Shown here: in pieces, positions 7,404 to 14,266 of the stretch
How positions within the stretch are numbered: the first letter of the stretch is position 1
Layout of the letters: each line of letters starts with the position of its first letter
Assembly: GCA_964562015.1 (NCBI GenBank)
Contig: CAZLRH010000025.1
Coordinates: 1 to 57,553 of the forward strand
Length of the DNA: 57,553 nt
Origin: CAZLRH01 sp964562015
Lineage (GTDB): Bacteria; Verrucomicrobiota; Verrucomicrobiia; Opitutales; JABDGR01
Direction: 5' to 3'
Notes under the pieces: model-generated
Database searches by the model: none
The model's input: the letters and a program-made list of their open reading frames with translations, nothing else
What the model was told of the DNA's origin: nothing
Translations under genes and position numbers: made by a program

Positions 7404-7844
7404 ATGCGCCGCGATAAATCCCTCGATAAGCTGTCCTCCACCGTGGAGTGCCCCATCTGCCGCCAGACCTTGAAGCACGGCTTGACGGGTCTCTCGTCTC
7501 ACGTGCGCTACAAGCACGGCCCCGACGAGATGCCGCGCGCCTGGCGACCCGAAATCGCTGATCATGGCGCCCGCTGGGAGGCGTACCAGAACGAATTCGC
7601 GTGGCTTTGGGGTTCGGCTCGCACGAAAGGACCGGGCGCGAAGCTCCCCCCCAGCCAGCGCACTAAGACGCCGTCCGGTGAGATGGCAGCGACGTCAGGG
7701 CACCTGCCGCAAGCTCGTCTCAGTGCCTTGTACGCCGAGCAAGCGCCCCCCGTGCTGACGTCGGTGCCGCCCGCGGGCGAGACGTTCGAAGCGCCGTGCC
7801 CTACTTGCCACGGGTCAGGCAAGGTCAAGGCCAGGTTGGCTTAG
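7404..7844 (+). CDS. C2H2 zinc-finger protein, putative regulator (146 aa)
   Basis: Residues around 15-40 read VECPICRQTLKHGLTGLSSH and then VRYKH, a C-x2-C...H-x4-H finger. The C-terminus has CPTCHGSGKVK, a DnaJ/zinc-ribbon-like knuckle. The middle is basic and Pro-rich. It stands alone on the plus strand next to the palindrome- and iteron-rich region, so a DNA-binding regulator or origin-binding protein is plausible; this is inferred from domain type and position only. Confidence 0.7.
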   Translation: MRRDKSLDKLSSTVECPICRQTLKHGLTGLSSHVRYKHGPDEMPRAWRPEIADHGARWEAYQNEFAWLWGSARTKGPGAKLPPSQRTKTPSGEMAATSGHLPQARLSALYAEQAPPVLTSVPPAGETFEAPCPTCHGSGKVKARLA

Positions 7845-7934
7845 CTTGTTCAGGTGGCCTCAAATGTATTGACGCCGGCGTTACAGGGCGTCACTGCGGG
7901 GCGTTTCGGTGCCAAGCCCTTGATCATGCAGGCT

Positions 7935-7960
7935 TGTTACTACTGTTACTCCTTGTTACT
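7935..7960 (+). repeat. Three TGTTACT iteron-like repeats
   Basis: TGTTACT at 7935-7941, 7944-7950 and 7954-7960, roughly one per helical turn. They are inverted relative to the GTAAC array at 8051-8086. Just downstream, CTAGA-atg-ATCTAG forms a further inverted repeat. Confidence 0.65.
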
Positions 7961-8014
7961 CTATCTAGAATGATCTAGGCGGGGTAGAGGGGGGGGTATT
8001 AGACGATATACGTA

Positions 8015-8024
8015 CCTACGTAGG
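8015..8024. repeat. Perfect palindrome CCTACGTAGG
   Basis: A 10-bp perfect palindrome between the two iteron arrays, flanked by TACGTAC. Typical of a dimeric regulator or initiator site. Confidence 0.55.
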
Positions 8025-8050
8025 CCCCCAGAGCTATGTAGCAGATCGCA

Positions 8051-8086
8051 GTAACGGGCGTAACGGGCGTAACACCCGTAACGCTG
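8051..8086 (+). repeat. Four tandem 9-bp GTAAC iterons
   Basis: GTAACGGGC, GTAACGGGC, GTAACACCC and GTAACGCTG follow one another without gaps, giving a strict 9-bp period. Together with the inverted TGTTACT set, the two arrays frame about 90 bp. Candidate replication origin or cooperative operator. Confidence 0.65.
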
Positions 8087-8174
8087 TTTCACGAGACATC
8101 GCGCACTTAGCTCTATCGCACATGGTAGTCAAAGCACTTCAATTGAGCCCGAGTATTTTTATTGCCCCTCCGAC

Positions 8175-8202
8175 TTGACCCGAAACTAATTAGCCGCATA
8201 AT
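8175..8202 (+). promoter_or_regulatory. Sigma-70-type promoter TTGACC-16-CATAAT
   Basis: TTGACC at 8175-8180 and CATAAT at 8197-8202 with a 16-bp spacer. This is the best host-type promoter I see in the window. The ATG at 8212 lies nine bases after the -10, so the mRNA would be leaderless or nearly so. CTAATTAG lies in the spacer. Confidence 0.6.
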
Positions 8203-8211
8203 CAACGGACG

Positions 8212-8367
8212 ATGAACGACGCACTGAACAAGGCCCGAGTAATTCGAATCACCCCCGTGCCCGCGCTCGCCGTTATGTCTGCAGCGGAAATCGTCGCGGT
8301 TATTCGTCAGGCCGGCCGTGATCAACGCCGCGCCACGAAGGAATATTATTTCCCGGCGCAGAAATAA
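8212..8367 (+). CDS. Small basic protein (51 aa)
   Basis: MNDALNKARVIRITPVPALA, a short helix with SAAEIVAVIRQAGRDQRR, then KEYYFPAQK. Basic and helical, like early phage DNA- or protein-binding factors. Supported by the promoter at 8175-8202 immediately upstream. It is otherwise unrecognised. Confidence 0.5.
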   Translation: MNDALNKARVIRITPVPALAVMSAAEIVAVIRQAGRDQRRATKEYYFPAQK

Positions 8368-8464
8368 TCCCCCGGGCCTAAAGAATACTCCCGGACGGCC
8401 GTTCTATTAGTTACCGGGCCAGAAATACTCCCCGCAATCAATATCCACCCCGAAAGATATTCCA
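8368..8464 (+). repeat. Short degenerate direct repeats upstream of 8465
   Basis: AAGAATACTCCC near 8380 and AGAAATACTCCCC near 8421, with a related AGAAATAATCCCCC just upstream near 8360. They share the form (A)GAA(A)TA-x-TCCC and precede the secreted-protein gene. Candidate binding sites. Confidence 0.4.
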
Positions 8465-8653
8465 ATGAACCGCATTATCCTCGCCGCTCTCATAGTCGCT
8501 AACCTGATCGTGGTCGCGGGCATCGCTCGGGCCAATGAGGTCCAGGATTGTTTGGTCGTGAAAGGCGAGCTTGTCTGCGCCGCGCCGCGCCCCCTCACCG
8601 GCGCGCCCCCGGTCGTGAAGCACGTCTCCAGCGCGCCCACGGCCAGCAAATGA
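8465..8653 (+). CDS. Small secreted or anchored protein (62 aa)
   Basis: Clear signal peptide: MNRIILAALIVANLIVVAGI followed by ARA, with probable cleavage after ARA. The mature part has two Cys (QDC, LVCAA) and a Pro-rich tail. It is followed by two coupled small ORFs. It may be an early host-envelope modifier. The spacer upstream (8368-8464) has repeated AGAATACTCCC/AGAAATACTCCCC/AGAAATAATCCCC sequences. Confidence 0.55.
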   Translation: MNRIILAALIVANLIVVAGIARANEVQDCLVVKGELVCAAPRPLTGAPPVVKHVSSAPTASK

Positions 8654-8790
8654 ATACCTCGCTCTACTCCGTGACCTTCGTTGACGGACGGCGCATCGTT
8701 CTGTTCGCCCGATCGTGGGCCGATGCCATGATCAGCGCGGAGCGTGTGTCCCGTTGCAAGGCGCATGCCGCAGTGCCTGTTCATGCGTGA
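8650..8790 (+). CDS. Small hypothetical protein (46 aa)
   Basis: ATG overlaps the previous stop (ATGA). MNTSLYSVTFVDGRRIVLFA then RSWADAMISAERV: a beta-hairpin-like start and a helix, as in many small phage proteins. It overlaps the next ORF by eight bases. Confidence 0.45.
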   Translation: MNTSLYSVTFVDGRRIVLFARSWADAMISAERVSRCKAHAAVPVHA

Positions 8791-8911
8791 GGTAATCCGT
8801 CGATTCGCCTCTATGTTCAGTGAACGGCTCGCGGTCGCGCAAGCGCGAGCGGACCTCGGAGCATTGGAGGCTAGCTGGCGATTGCGCCGGTTCTTGCGCG
8901 CGCCGCGATAA
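8783..8911 (+). CDS. Small basic hypothetical protein (42 aa)
   Basis: MREVIRRFASMFSERLAVAQ and a basic helical tail ending RRFLRAPR. Overlaps the upstream ORF by eight bases, so it is probably coupled. No known family. Confidence 0.35.
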   Translation: MREVIRRFASMFSERLAVAQARADLGALEASWRLRRFLRAPR

Positions 8912-9085
8912 CCCGCTAACCCCACCAAAGCCAACCTGAACCGGATCCGCGGCGTGCGCCACGAGATTGCTGACCTCGCCCGAAACGGCTTCTGAGGTCA
9001 ACGTCAGGGCAGGGCGGCCCTAATACCGCCCCCTTCGCCCGCGCCGAGGCCTAAACACCGGGCGCTCGCTCTCGCCTCCGCGCCG

Positions 9086-9107
9086 ACACCGAGTTTTTTC
9101 TCGGTGT
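9086..9107 (+). terminator. Perfect hairpin ACACCGAG-T6-CTCGGTGT
   Basis: 8-bp perfect stem with an all-T loop. The segment from 9091 to 9118 recurs at 41749-41778 with a two-base TA insertion. Read on the minus strand the loop is A6. It may be a transcript end structure or a mobile short repeat. Confidence 0.5.
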
Positions 9108-9139
9108 ATATGCGCCCCCACCGATATTGCGGTGCGCAT

Positions 9140-9213
9140 GCGACACGTAATTGCCGTGCGGCACACATATCGAGCTCGAATGTGCGACTCGAATGTGCGA
9201 CAGGTAATTGCCG
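9140..9213 (+). repeat. Nested direct repeats
   Basis: GCGACACGTAATTGCCG (9140-9156) and GCGACAGGTAATTGCCG (9197-9213) bracket two tandem copies of CTCGAATGTGCGA (9175-9187, 9188-9200). Confidence 0.6.
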
Positions 9214-9331
9214 CTGCGCGCCTACATCCACATCAATGTCGGGTTTTAGGCAATGGGGCCCCACATGTCGGGGGCGGTCGACCGGGCGCTGACTCATGCC
9301 TGTGATCAAGAAAAATACTCGAGGGAAATTT

Positions 9332-9395
9332 GAAATAAGTATTTCCTAAGTCCGCGGCCGGAATAGAAAATAATATTTCGACAAATAGAAATATT
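9332..9395. repeat. AT-rich patch with two inverted repeats
   Basis: GAAATAAGTATTTC (9332-9345) is GAAATA-AG-TATTTC. AATATTTC (9372-9379) pairs with GAAATATT (9388-9395) across an 8-base loop. This is the most AT-rich patch I noticed, a possible DNA-unwinding element or recombination site. Confidence 0.5.
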
Positions 9396-9451
9396 GATAG
9401 CAAGTTCCCTTGCCGAGCCCGTCCACGTGACACAAGCCGCGAACGGCCGAA

Positions 9452-10096
9452 CTACTGGACTAAGTTCCAGGTGTCGGGGGTGAGAGGCGCGCCGGCGGCG
9501 GCCGCGAGGAAAAGCAGACGGTTGCGTCGGTTGCGCTCGACCGGCACGGGGGATTTATTCATCGAGCACTGCGCGGCCGCGAGCGCCCAATTCTTCGCGA
9601 GGACCGCCGCGTCAAAGTGCGGATACCCGGCCTCGAACGCCCCGCCCATCGCCCACGACATCGAGAGCACGCCGAGCTGCGCCGGAGGAGGGGCGGCGCC
9701 GAGGTCGGGAAAGTACTTCAATGCCGACGCCCACATTTCGTCCAATTGCTCGAGGGTGAGCTGATCAACGGCGTCGCGGCTGAGCCGAATTGTAGTCAGG
9801 CCCGCGCACGCGAAGGACTGCACCCGGGGCCAGGCACGCTTGACCGCCCAGAAGGCGTTAGAAACGGTTTCCGGGGTCGCAGCCACACCCGCCACGGTCC
9901 ACGGCAAAGGGAGCGCCCAGGCCGGCGTGGACGCGCCGATGGGGGCATCGGGGGTCATGCGCCGGGGACCGGGGTCGATGAGCTTGCCCCGAGCGCAGGT
10001 CACGAGACCAACGTCGTCCGTGTACGGAAAAGGGCAATACCCCTCGAGCGGGTCGGTGAACCGAATAAAAGCCGAGCGGACGGGCTCGGGGGTCAC
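9452..10096 (-). CDS. Endolysin, muramidase-like (214 aa)
   Basis: Near the N-terminus FTDPLEGYCPFPYTD, with a Glu in the catalytic-Glu position of phage lysozyme-like folds, then LVTCARGKLIDPG. Further on QLDEMWASALKYFPDL, AQLGVLSMSWAMGG and ERNRRNRLLFLAAAA are the conserved blocks of a phage endolysin family. It would hydrolyse peptidoglycan at lysis. No signal peptide, so it needs a holin. GTG 10096 overlaps the upstream HNH stop (GTGA). It is the last gene of the long late minus-strand transcript. Confidence 0.78.
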   Translation of the reverse strand: MTPEPVRSAFIRFTDPLEGYCPFPYTDDVGLVTCARGKLIDPGPRRMTPDAPIGASTPAWALPLPWTVAGVAATPETVSNAFWAVKRAWPRVQSFACAGLTTIRLSRDAVDQLTLEQLDEMWASALKYFPDLGAAPPPAQLGVLSMSWAMGGAFEAGYPHFDAAVLAKNWALAAAQCSMNKSPVPVERNRRNRLLFLAAAAGAPLTPDTWNLVQ

Positions 10097-10500
10097 GGCG
10101 CACCTAAATAGGCGACGGCCTTTTGAAGCGTCCCGACGTTGTCTTTGAGCAACCCGAGAGCCATGTTGCACGGCGAGCACAACAAGCCGCGTACGCAGGC
10201 CCCGCAGGACCCGTTACGATCGCAACACCGACGGTCGTGATCGACGCACGCGGTGTCAGCTTTTTTTCCGCCGGGCGTATTCAACCGCAGCGGCCTCGAG
10301 CACAATTTGCAGCGGCCGTCCTGCTCCGCGAACATGCGCTCGAGAGTCTCCAGCGAGATATTGTATCGACGCGCCTTTAGCGTTCGGATATTATAGTCGC
10401 GCGCGTAATCTTTTTGCTGCGCCTTGTTCCGCTTGTGCCACTCGCGATTATATTCGAGGCGGCGAGCGAGGGCTTCCGGCGATTTACATTTACCGCCCAT
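10093..10500 (-). CDS. HNH / endonuclease VII-type homing endonuclease 1 (135 aa)
   Basis: Basic N-terminal half (RREYN/HKRNKAQQKDYARDYN type), then CKLCSRPL, VDHDRRC, CGACVRGLLCSPCN and a final helix GTLQKAVAYL. This is the recombination-endonuclease-VII fold: two CxxC zinc pairs around a DH catalytic site. It lies between the NlpC-like gene and the endolysin, overlapping both by a few bases. One of eight such genes here; probably a selfish free-standing endonuclease rather than part of lysis. Confidence 0.85.
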   Translation of the reverse strand: MGGKCKSPEALARRLEYNREWHKRNKAQQKDYARDYNIRTLKARRYNISLETLERMFAEQDGRCKLCSRPLRLNTPGGKKADTACVDHDRRCCDRNGSCGACVRGLLCSPCNMALGLLKDNVGTLQKAVAYLGAP

Positions 10501-10978
10501 GGGTCAGCACTTCGAGCAAATCCTCGGGAGAGGTTGCCCTCGCGTCCAAACCCACCACGGCGGGGAACTTGAGGGCTTGTAAAAGCCGGCAGGCCGCTTC
10601 GCTGCAAAAGAGGTGGTGCGGGCCGGCGGAAGGGTTCCGCCACCGGCGGCCGAAGAGGCGCCCGAGCTGCACCCACGCCTCGCCGAGCAGGCCGAGGTAG
10701 TCGTAGGGGGTCTCGAGCCACGAGCGGCAGATGCCCAGGGCGCTCGGGAAGTCGAGGTTGACCGCGACGAGATTGACGACGCGCGAGCCTTCCGCCTGGA
10801 GACGGGGGAGCGTCGACATCCGAAAGCCGCACCAAGCCGCCTCATAAACCTCGTGGTTGAAGGGCGAGATCGGGTCCTGGAGCAGGATGAACGTGTGGCT
10901 GACCGTGGCCTTCGTGAACCAGCGAATGGTCCGCGAAACCCAGCCGTCGCTCGTCGAGAAGCCGATGATGACGTTCAT
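10490..10978 (-). CDS. NlpC/P60-like (permuted papain-fold) cysteine hydrolase (162 aa)
   Basis: N-terminal SHTFILL with His at about 28, later TPYDYLGLLG, and HHLFCSEAACRLL with Cys near 128. The His-first, Cys-later order matches YiiX/permuted NlpC/P60 amidases. It sits in the lysis cluster, so a role in cell wall cleavage or DNA entry is likely. ATG 10978 overlaps the upstream stop (ATGA). Confidence 0.65.
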   Translation of the reverse strand: MNVIIGFSTSDGWVSRTIRWFTKATVSHTFILLQDPISPFNHEVYEAAWCGFRMSTLPRLQAEGSRVVNLVAVNLDFPSALGICRSWLETPYDYLGLLGEAWVQLGRLFGRRWRNPSAGPHHLFCSEAACRLLQALKFPAVVGLDARATSPEDLLEVLTHGR

Positions 10979-11076
10979 CGCGGAGGGAGCGGGAAGAGCA
11001 AATATTTGACGTACCAGCCCGCGAGCAGGGCCGTGAGGACGAGCCGGTCGAGGCGTTTCCGCCACGCGGGGGTCAT
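10975..11076 (-). CDS. Short single-helix membrane protein (33 aa)
   Basis: MTPAWRKRLDRLVLTALLAG then WYVKYLLFPLPPR: positively charged N-terminus and one hydrophobic helix. ATGA overlaps on both sides. In the lysis cluster a pinholin, antiholin or spanin-like helper is possible, but this is only a guess from position. Confidence 0.5.
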   Translation of the reverse strand: MTPAWRKRLDRLVLTALLAGWYVKYLLFPLPPR

Positions 11077-11318
11077 TTGGCGTGGACGGGGGTCTCGAGC
11101 TTCGTCTCGAGCGCGTCGGTCGCCTGGTGGACGAGCGTCGCCTCGGGGACGGACGGCTGCGCCGGGGCGTTCAAGGCCGTCTCGAGCGCGTCGAAAGCGG
11201 CCTTGAGGACCGCGAGCACGCCGGTCGCGATGGCAAGCGGGGGGAGCTCGGGGGTCAGCGCGGCGGTCGCCGTCTGGAGGGTCGAAAGAGCCGCGTCCAC
11301 GTCGGTCTGGAAAGACAT
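11073..11318 (-). CDS. Lysis-cluster hypothetical protein (81 aa)
   Basis: Almost entirely amphipathic and Ala/Leu/Thr-rich: MSFQTDVDAALSTLQTATAA, a hydrophobic middle (ELPPLAIATGVLAVLKAAF), then helices. It resembles small phage coiled-coil or holin-associated proteins. Strong ribosome site GGAGGTTGATC directly before ATG 11318. Confidence 0.55.
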   Translation of the reverse strand: MSFQTDVDAALSTLQTATAALTPELPPLAIATGVLAVLKAAFDALETALNAPAQPSVPEATLVHQATDALETKLETPVHAK

Positions 11319-11320
11319 GA

Positions 11321-11779
11321 TCAACCTCCAACGCCGGCGTCGGACGCCGAGCAAGATGCAGAACCCACCGCAGCCACCGCGAGCGTCGCAGCGTCGTCGA
11401 TGACGGTCTTGATATCCGCCGAGAAATTCAACGGAAGGGCCTCGAGTGACTTCGCCACGAGCGCGACGCCCTGAGCGAGGTCGCACGCGGCCTTCGGGGA
11501 CCACTGCGTGTCGACAGCCTGCGCCGCCGCGATGATGAGCGTCCGTGCGGGAATGAGAACGTCCGCGCACTTCTGCCGGATCAAGTCGTCGCCGCTCTCT
11601 TCGGCAGCGTCCGTGCAAGCCGTCGCCGCAACGACCCAGGCGTCCTTCGCGACATCGACAGCACCGCGGGCCGCAGCCGTCGGGGAGACGGGAGGGGCGC
11701 CGTTAGAACCGCCGCACCCGACGACAGAACAGCCGCCGAGGATGAGGAAAAGACCGAGAATACGAGCAAAACGGGTCAT
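11321..11779 (-). CDS. Lipoprotein of the lysis cluster, outer-spanin candidate (152 aa)
   Basis: Signal peptide MTRFARILGLFLILGGC with lipobox LGGC, followed by SVVGCGGSNG. The mature part is Ala-rich and helical with paired cysteines. The position between holin-like and endolysin-type genes suggests an outer-membrane spanin-like role, though no partner is evident. GCGGS after the lipobox is common in myxobacterial lipoproteins. ATG 11779 follows AGGTG; GTG 11788 is an alternative. Confidence 0.6.
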   Translation of the reverse strand: MTRFARILGLFLILGGCSVVGCGGSNGAPPVSPTAAARGAVDVAKDAWVVAATACTDAAEESGDDLIRQKCADVLIPARTLIIAAAQAVDTQWSPKAACDLAQGVALVAKSLEALPLNFSADIKTVIDDAATLAVAAVGSASCSASDAGVGG

Positions 11780-11796
11780 TTTAGGCACCTGGAGGG

Positions 11797-12063
11797 TTAC
11801 GGAAGGCCGACGGGGGGAGGCGCCGGGGGTCGAACGAGAGCTTTTTCGGCCGCGAGAACTGCCGCCGCGACGGGGGCTTCGGGGGCCTTGGGGGCGACAA
11901 TTGACCCCGAAATCAGCCCGAAATAGGTCGCGAGCGACCCGGCGACGGCCGTAATGACGTGCGCGGAGGCGGCAAAGTGGGCCGGATCGGCGAGCGCGGC
12001 GGCCTGGGCAGCGGTGACGAGAGCGCCGCAGGTGATCAGCGCGTAGTGGAGCTTAGTGAGCAC
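11797..12063 (-). CDS. Holin-like membrane protein (88 aa)
   Basis: Two hydrophobic helices: LHYALITCGALVTAAQAAAL and HVITAVAGSLATYFGLISGS, then a Pro/Ala-rich tail. Size and topology fit a class II holin, and it is next to the lysis genes. GTG 12063 follows the upstream stop by one base. Confidence 0.5.
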   Translation of the reverse strand: MLTKLHYALITCGALVTAAQAAALADPAHFAASAHVITAVAGSLATYFGLISGSIVAPKAPEAPVAAAVLAAEKALVRPPAPPPVGLP

Positions 12064-12064
12064 G

Positions 12065-12361
12065 TCAGTTGCCCTCTGCAATCAGGTTCGTCGCAGTGGT
12101 GCCGGTGTGCTGCACGGAAACGAAGCAGCCGACGATGAACGAGCCGACCGGCGGGGCCGTGTAGGTCACTGAGCCGCCCTTGAGGTGCGTCGCGGCGACG
12201 TTGCCGGCGCCGCCGATGTAAATCTTGCGCGCGAAGCCGTCCGTGAAGAGGATCGAGAGGTCCACGTCCGCGGCCGAGGCGTCGATGGCGACGGCGCGCG
12301 CCGGGTAGAAGTTCGTGACGGATGCGTCAACGGTGCTCGGGGCTTTTGCCGGGATCGTCAT
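12065..12361 (-). CDS. Small structural-type hypothetical protein (98 aa)
   Basis: Beta-rich sequence: SILFTDGFARKIYIGGAGNV, THLKGGSVTYTAPPVGSFIV. It looks like a small virion or fibre-associated protein. Its stop is next to the holin-like start and its start overlaps the membrane gene upstream (ATGA). Confidence 0.55.
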   Translation of the reverse strand: MTIPAKAPSTVDASVTNFYPARAVAIDASAADVDLSILFTDGFARKIYIGGAGNVAATHLKGGSVTYTAPPVGSFIVGCFVSVQHTGTTATNLIAEGN

Positions 12362-12534
12362 TTGTTGAGCTTCTTCTTCAACTTGGCTTGAATGAGCGTG
12401 CTGACGACCGTCGAGATCGCGGCGGTGACTACTGCGAGAACCATTTTCCCTGCTTCGGAAAGAAAACCGTCAGGGATAGCGAAATAAGCGATCAGGGAGG
12501 ATACGACTCCGTGAGTGGGCGCTTCGATTCGCAC
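12358..12534 (-). CDS. Single-helix membrane protein (58 aa)
   Basis: VRIEAPTHGVVSSLIAYFAI..., then GKMVLAVVTAAISTVVSTLI and a basic tail KLKKKLNK. Another holin or antiholin candidate. GTG 12534 is chosen because it lies exactly five bases after GGCTAAAAT (12540-12548); ATG 12600, overlapping the upstream fibre stop, would give an 80-aa protein. Confidence 0.5.
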   Translation of the reverse strand: MRIEAPTHGVVSSLIAYFAIPDGFLSEAGKMVLAVVTAAISTVVSTLIQAKLKKKLNK

Positions 12535-12539
12535 CCATG

Positions 12540-12548
12540 ATTTTAGCC
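12540..12548 (-). promoter_or_regulatory. GGCTAAAAT promoter-like element, 5 nt before GTG 12534
   Basis: GGCTAAAAT-CATGG-GTG on the minus strand. It could start a separate lysis transcript within the late operon. Confidence 0.5.
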
Positions 12549-12599
12549 CGCCGGACGGAGGCGGCGAAGCGGCGTAATCGAAGTCCGGGGCGGTTTGCA

Positions 12600-13799
12600 T
12601 CAGGATGCCGTGAGGTGCAGGCACTGGCCTTTGAAGGCGCATTGGTTGCCGAAGCCGCCGATGCCGTACTGGTCCGGGGCCGTCGTGAACACCGTCGTCG
12701 TGGTGAAGCTGTTTCCTACCTGGACCCAGTTCTGCCGGTCGCGGCTCACCTCCACGACGAACGTAGACCCTGACGTGGCGCGCCGAAGACGGATAAACGC
12801 GGGCGAACCCGTCACGGTGTCGACGATCGGGTAATTGATGACGGTTCTGGTGGTGTTGTTCGTCCAGGTCGAGAGGGCCAGGAAGTAAGGGCTCGGAAAC
12901 CCTGACGTCGCGACATCGGTGGAGACGATGATCTCAGCCATCAGCATCTTGCCGGTCGCCGATTCGCGCGCCACGATGCTAAAGCTCGGGAAGGTGTTCG
13001 AGGCGCCGCTCGCAGCAGGGGCGATGTGCGCCAAAGACCCCTCGACCGTGTTCGTGTTCGTTGTGCCGCTCGGCCACGACTGCACGTAACCACGGAAAGT
13101 CGTGGAGCTCGTGTCGTTCACCCCCGTGTAGAGGAGCGTGCCGTTTGAGTCAGTCAGCGTCGTCGACCCCTGGTTGACTGCGGTGAACGTCGCCGCGAGC
13201 GGTGGCTGGACGCCAACCACCGACCCGCCGACGAGCGGTTGCCACGCGGTACCGTTGTCGACTGAGAGGGCGACCGCGGCGTCGCTCGCGATATAGAGCC
13301 GCCCCGACGTCCCCGCCGCAGGGCGCGATGCGAAGGTCCCAAGCGAAACACCCGCCCCCGAGATGGCGACGCTCGAGGCGGAGGTCACCCGACCGTCGGC
13401 GCCGATCGCGACCTGCGCGACGTGGGTGCTGTCCCCGTAAGTGGCCGCCGTGACGCCGCTCGCCGCAATCGTCGGGTTGGGGAAGGTCCCCGCGAGGGAG
13501 CCGCCGGCCGCGCCCGTCGGAGCAGCACCGGTGATCGTGACGCTCGAGGCGGCGGTGACGCGCCCGTCCGCCGCGACCGTGACCTGCGCGACGTGCGTGC
13601 TGTCGCCGTAGGTCCCCGCTGTCGCCCCGCTCGCCGCGATCGTCGGGTTGGGGTAGCTGCCTGCGAGCGAGCCGCCGGCCGGACCGGTGCCGCCGCCCGA
13701 GGGGCCGGGGTCGCCTTTGGGGCCGGGAGGGCCGGCGACGACGGTGGAAAGCCGCATCGGCGTGACGGGGCCAGCTTGCGAGGGGTTGCGCGTTGCCAT
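12600..13799 (-). CDS. Tail fibre with collagen-like and 53-residue repeats (399 aa)
   Basis: After a short N-terminus comes a collagen-like GPPGPKGDPGPSG segment. A repeat then occurs twice: AGGSLAGSYPNPTIAAS followed by a YGDSTHVAQV/ADGRVTAASSV block. The C-terminal half looks like a globular receptor-binding head with TTVFTTAPDQYGIGGFGNQ. It probably recognises the host surface. Its stop overlaps an alternative start of the membrane gene. Confidence 0.75.
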   Translation of the reverse strand: MATRNPSQAGPVTPMRLSTVVAGPPGPKGDPGPSGGGTGPAGGSLAGSYPNPTIAASGATAGTYGDSTHVAQVTVAADGRVTAASSVTITGAAPTGAAGGSLAGTFPNPTIAASGVTAATYGDSTHVAQVAIGADGRVTSASSVAISGAGVSLGTFASRPAAGTSGRLYIASDAAVALSVDNGTAWQPLVGGSVVGVQPPLAATFTAVNQGSTTLTDSNGTLLYTGVNDTSSTTFRGYVQSWPSGTTNTNTVEGSLAHIAPAASGASNTFPSFSIVARESATGKMLMAEIIVSTDVATSGFPSPYFLALSTWTNNTTRTVINYPIVDTVTGSPAFIRLRRATSGSTFVVEVSRDRQNWVQVGNSFTTTTVFTTAPDQYGIGGFGNQCAFKGQCLHLTAS

Positions 13800-14266
13800 C
13801 AGGAATCTCCGAGGTAAGCCGCAATGTTGCGGCAGAACGCTGCGATTTCGTCTTTGGAGGCGTCCCGTTTCATCGCGTTGGCGCGAAACGAAATTACGCG
13901 CACGTTCCCTTTGACGTACCCGCGTTCGGGCACTATTTTGTCGATAGACGGAGCATTGGGCGGGAGAGTGCGATCACGGGGTCGAACGAGCTCGATCCCC
14001 AACAGAGGGCGAACCCGCGGGATTTCTATGTCCTCGAGAGACAGGTCAAACGGCAACTTCTCACGTCGCGACCGCGCTCGGGCATTTTGCAGAAGGATCT
14101 CTTCGTGCGGTGTTTGCATCCGCTCGCGCGACCTGGCGGAAGGGAGACGACGGCAGGCGTTGCAGAACACGTGTTTCGAGGTGCCGCGCTTCAGGGTTCC
14201 GCAGGACGGACACGCACATCGCTCACCCATACTAATAGGCGGCTTACCTTTTAGTTCCGGGGTCAC
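13799..14266 (-). CDS. HNH homing endonuclease 2, SxDKI..GYVxGN type (155 aa)
   Basis: N-terminal zinc pair CACPSCG plus CNAC, a DNA-binding middle, and a C-terminal APSIDKIVPERGYVKGNVRV block followed by ISFRANAMK. That block marks a phage HNH family related to 33186-33788. It lies between the neck gene and the fibre gene with GTGA and TGATG overlaps. ATG 14230 (MGERCACPSC) is an alternative start. Confidence 0.75.
   Translation of the reverse strand: MTPELKGKPPISMGERCACPSCGTLKRGTSKHVFCNACRRLPSARSRERMQTPHEEILLQNARARSRREKLPFDLSLEDIEIPRVRPLLGIELVRPRDRTLPPNAPSIDKIVPERGYVKGNVRVISFRANAMKRDASKDEIAAFCRNIAAYLGDS

Larger units (their letters stand above)
7845..8174. other. Non-coding control region with iterons and palindromes
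   Basis: About 330 bp with no convincing gene. It holds the TGTTACT and GTAAC arrays and the palindrome listed separately, and an 8-base G run near 7988. I see no tRNA and no clear terminator. Confidence 0.6.
8912..9451. other. Gene-poor repeat and hairpin region with AT-rich patch
   Basis: About 540 bp with no gene I can support. It contains the T6 hairpin (9086-9107), repeated GCGACA(C/G)GTAATTGCCG blocks (9140-9156, 9197-9213), a 13-bp tandem (9175-9200) and an AT-rich stretch around 9310-9400 with two hairpins. It separates the plus-strand early genes from the minus-strand lysis end, so it may contain terminators or an origin. Confidence 0.55.

Noticed and set aside
7935..8086. CRISPR-like array
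   Set aside because: Repeats are 7-9 bp and contiguous or nearly so, without unique spacers of constant length; no cas genes.
8920..8992. A further small plus-strand ORF after 8911
   Set aside because: An open frame ending RHEIADLARNGF exists but has no ATG, no ribosome site and is very short.
9004..9433. Minus-strand ORFs across the hairpin/AT-rich region
   Set aside because: They run through repeats and hairpins, have no ribosome site and no protein-like pattern.
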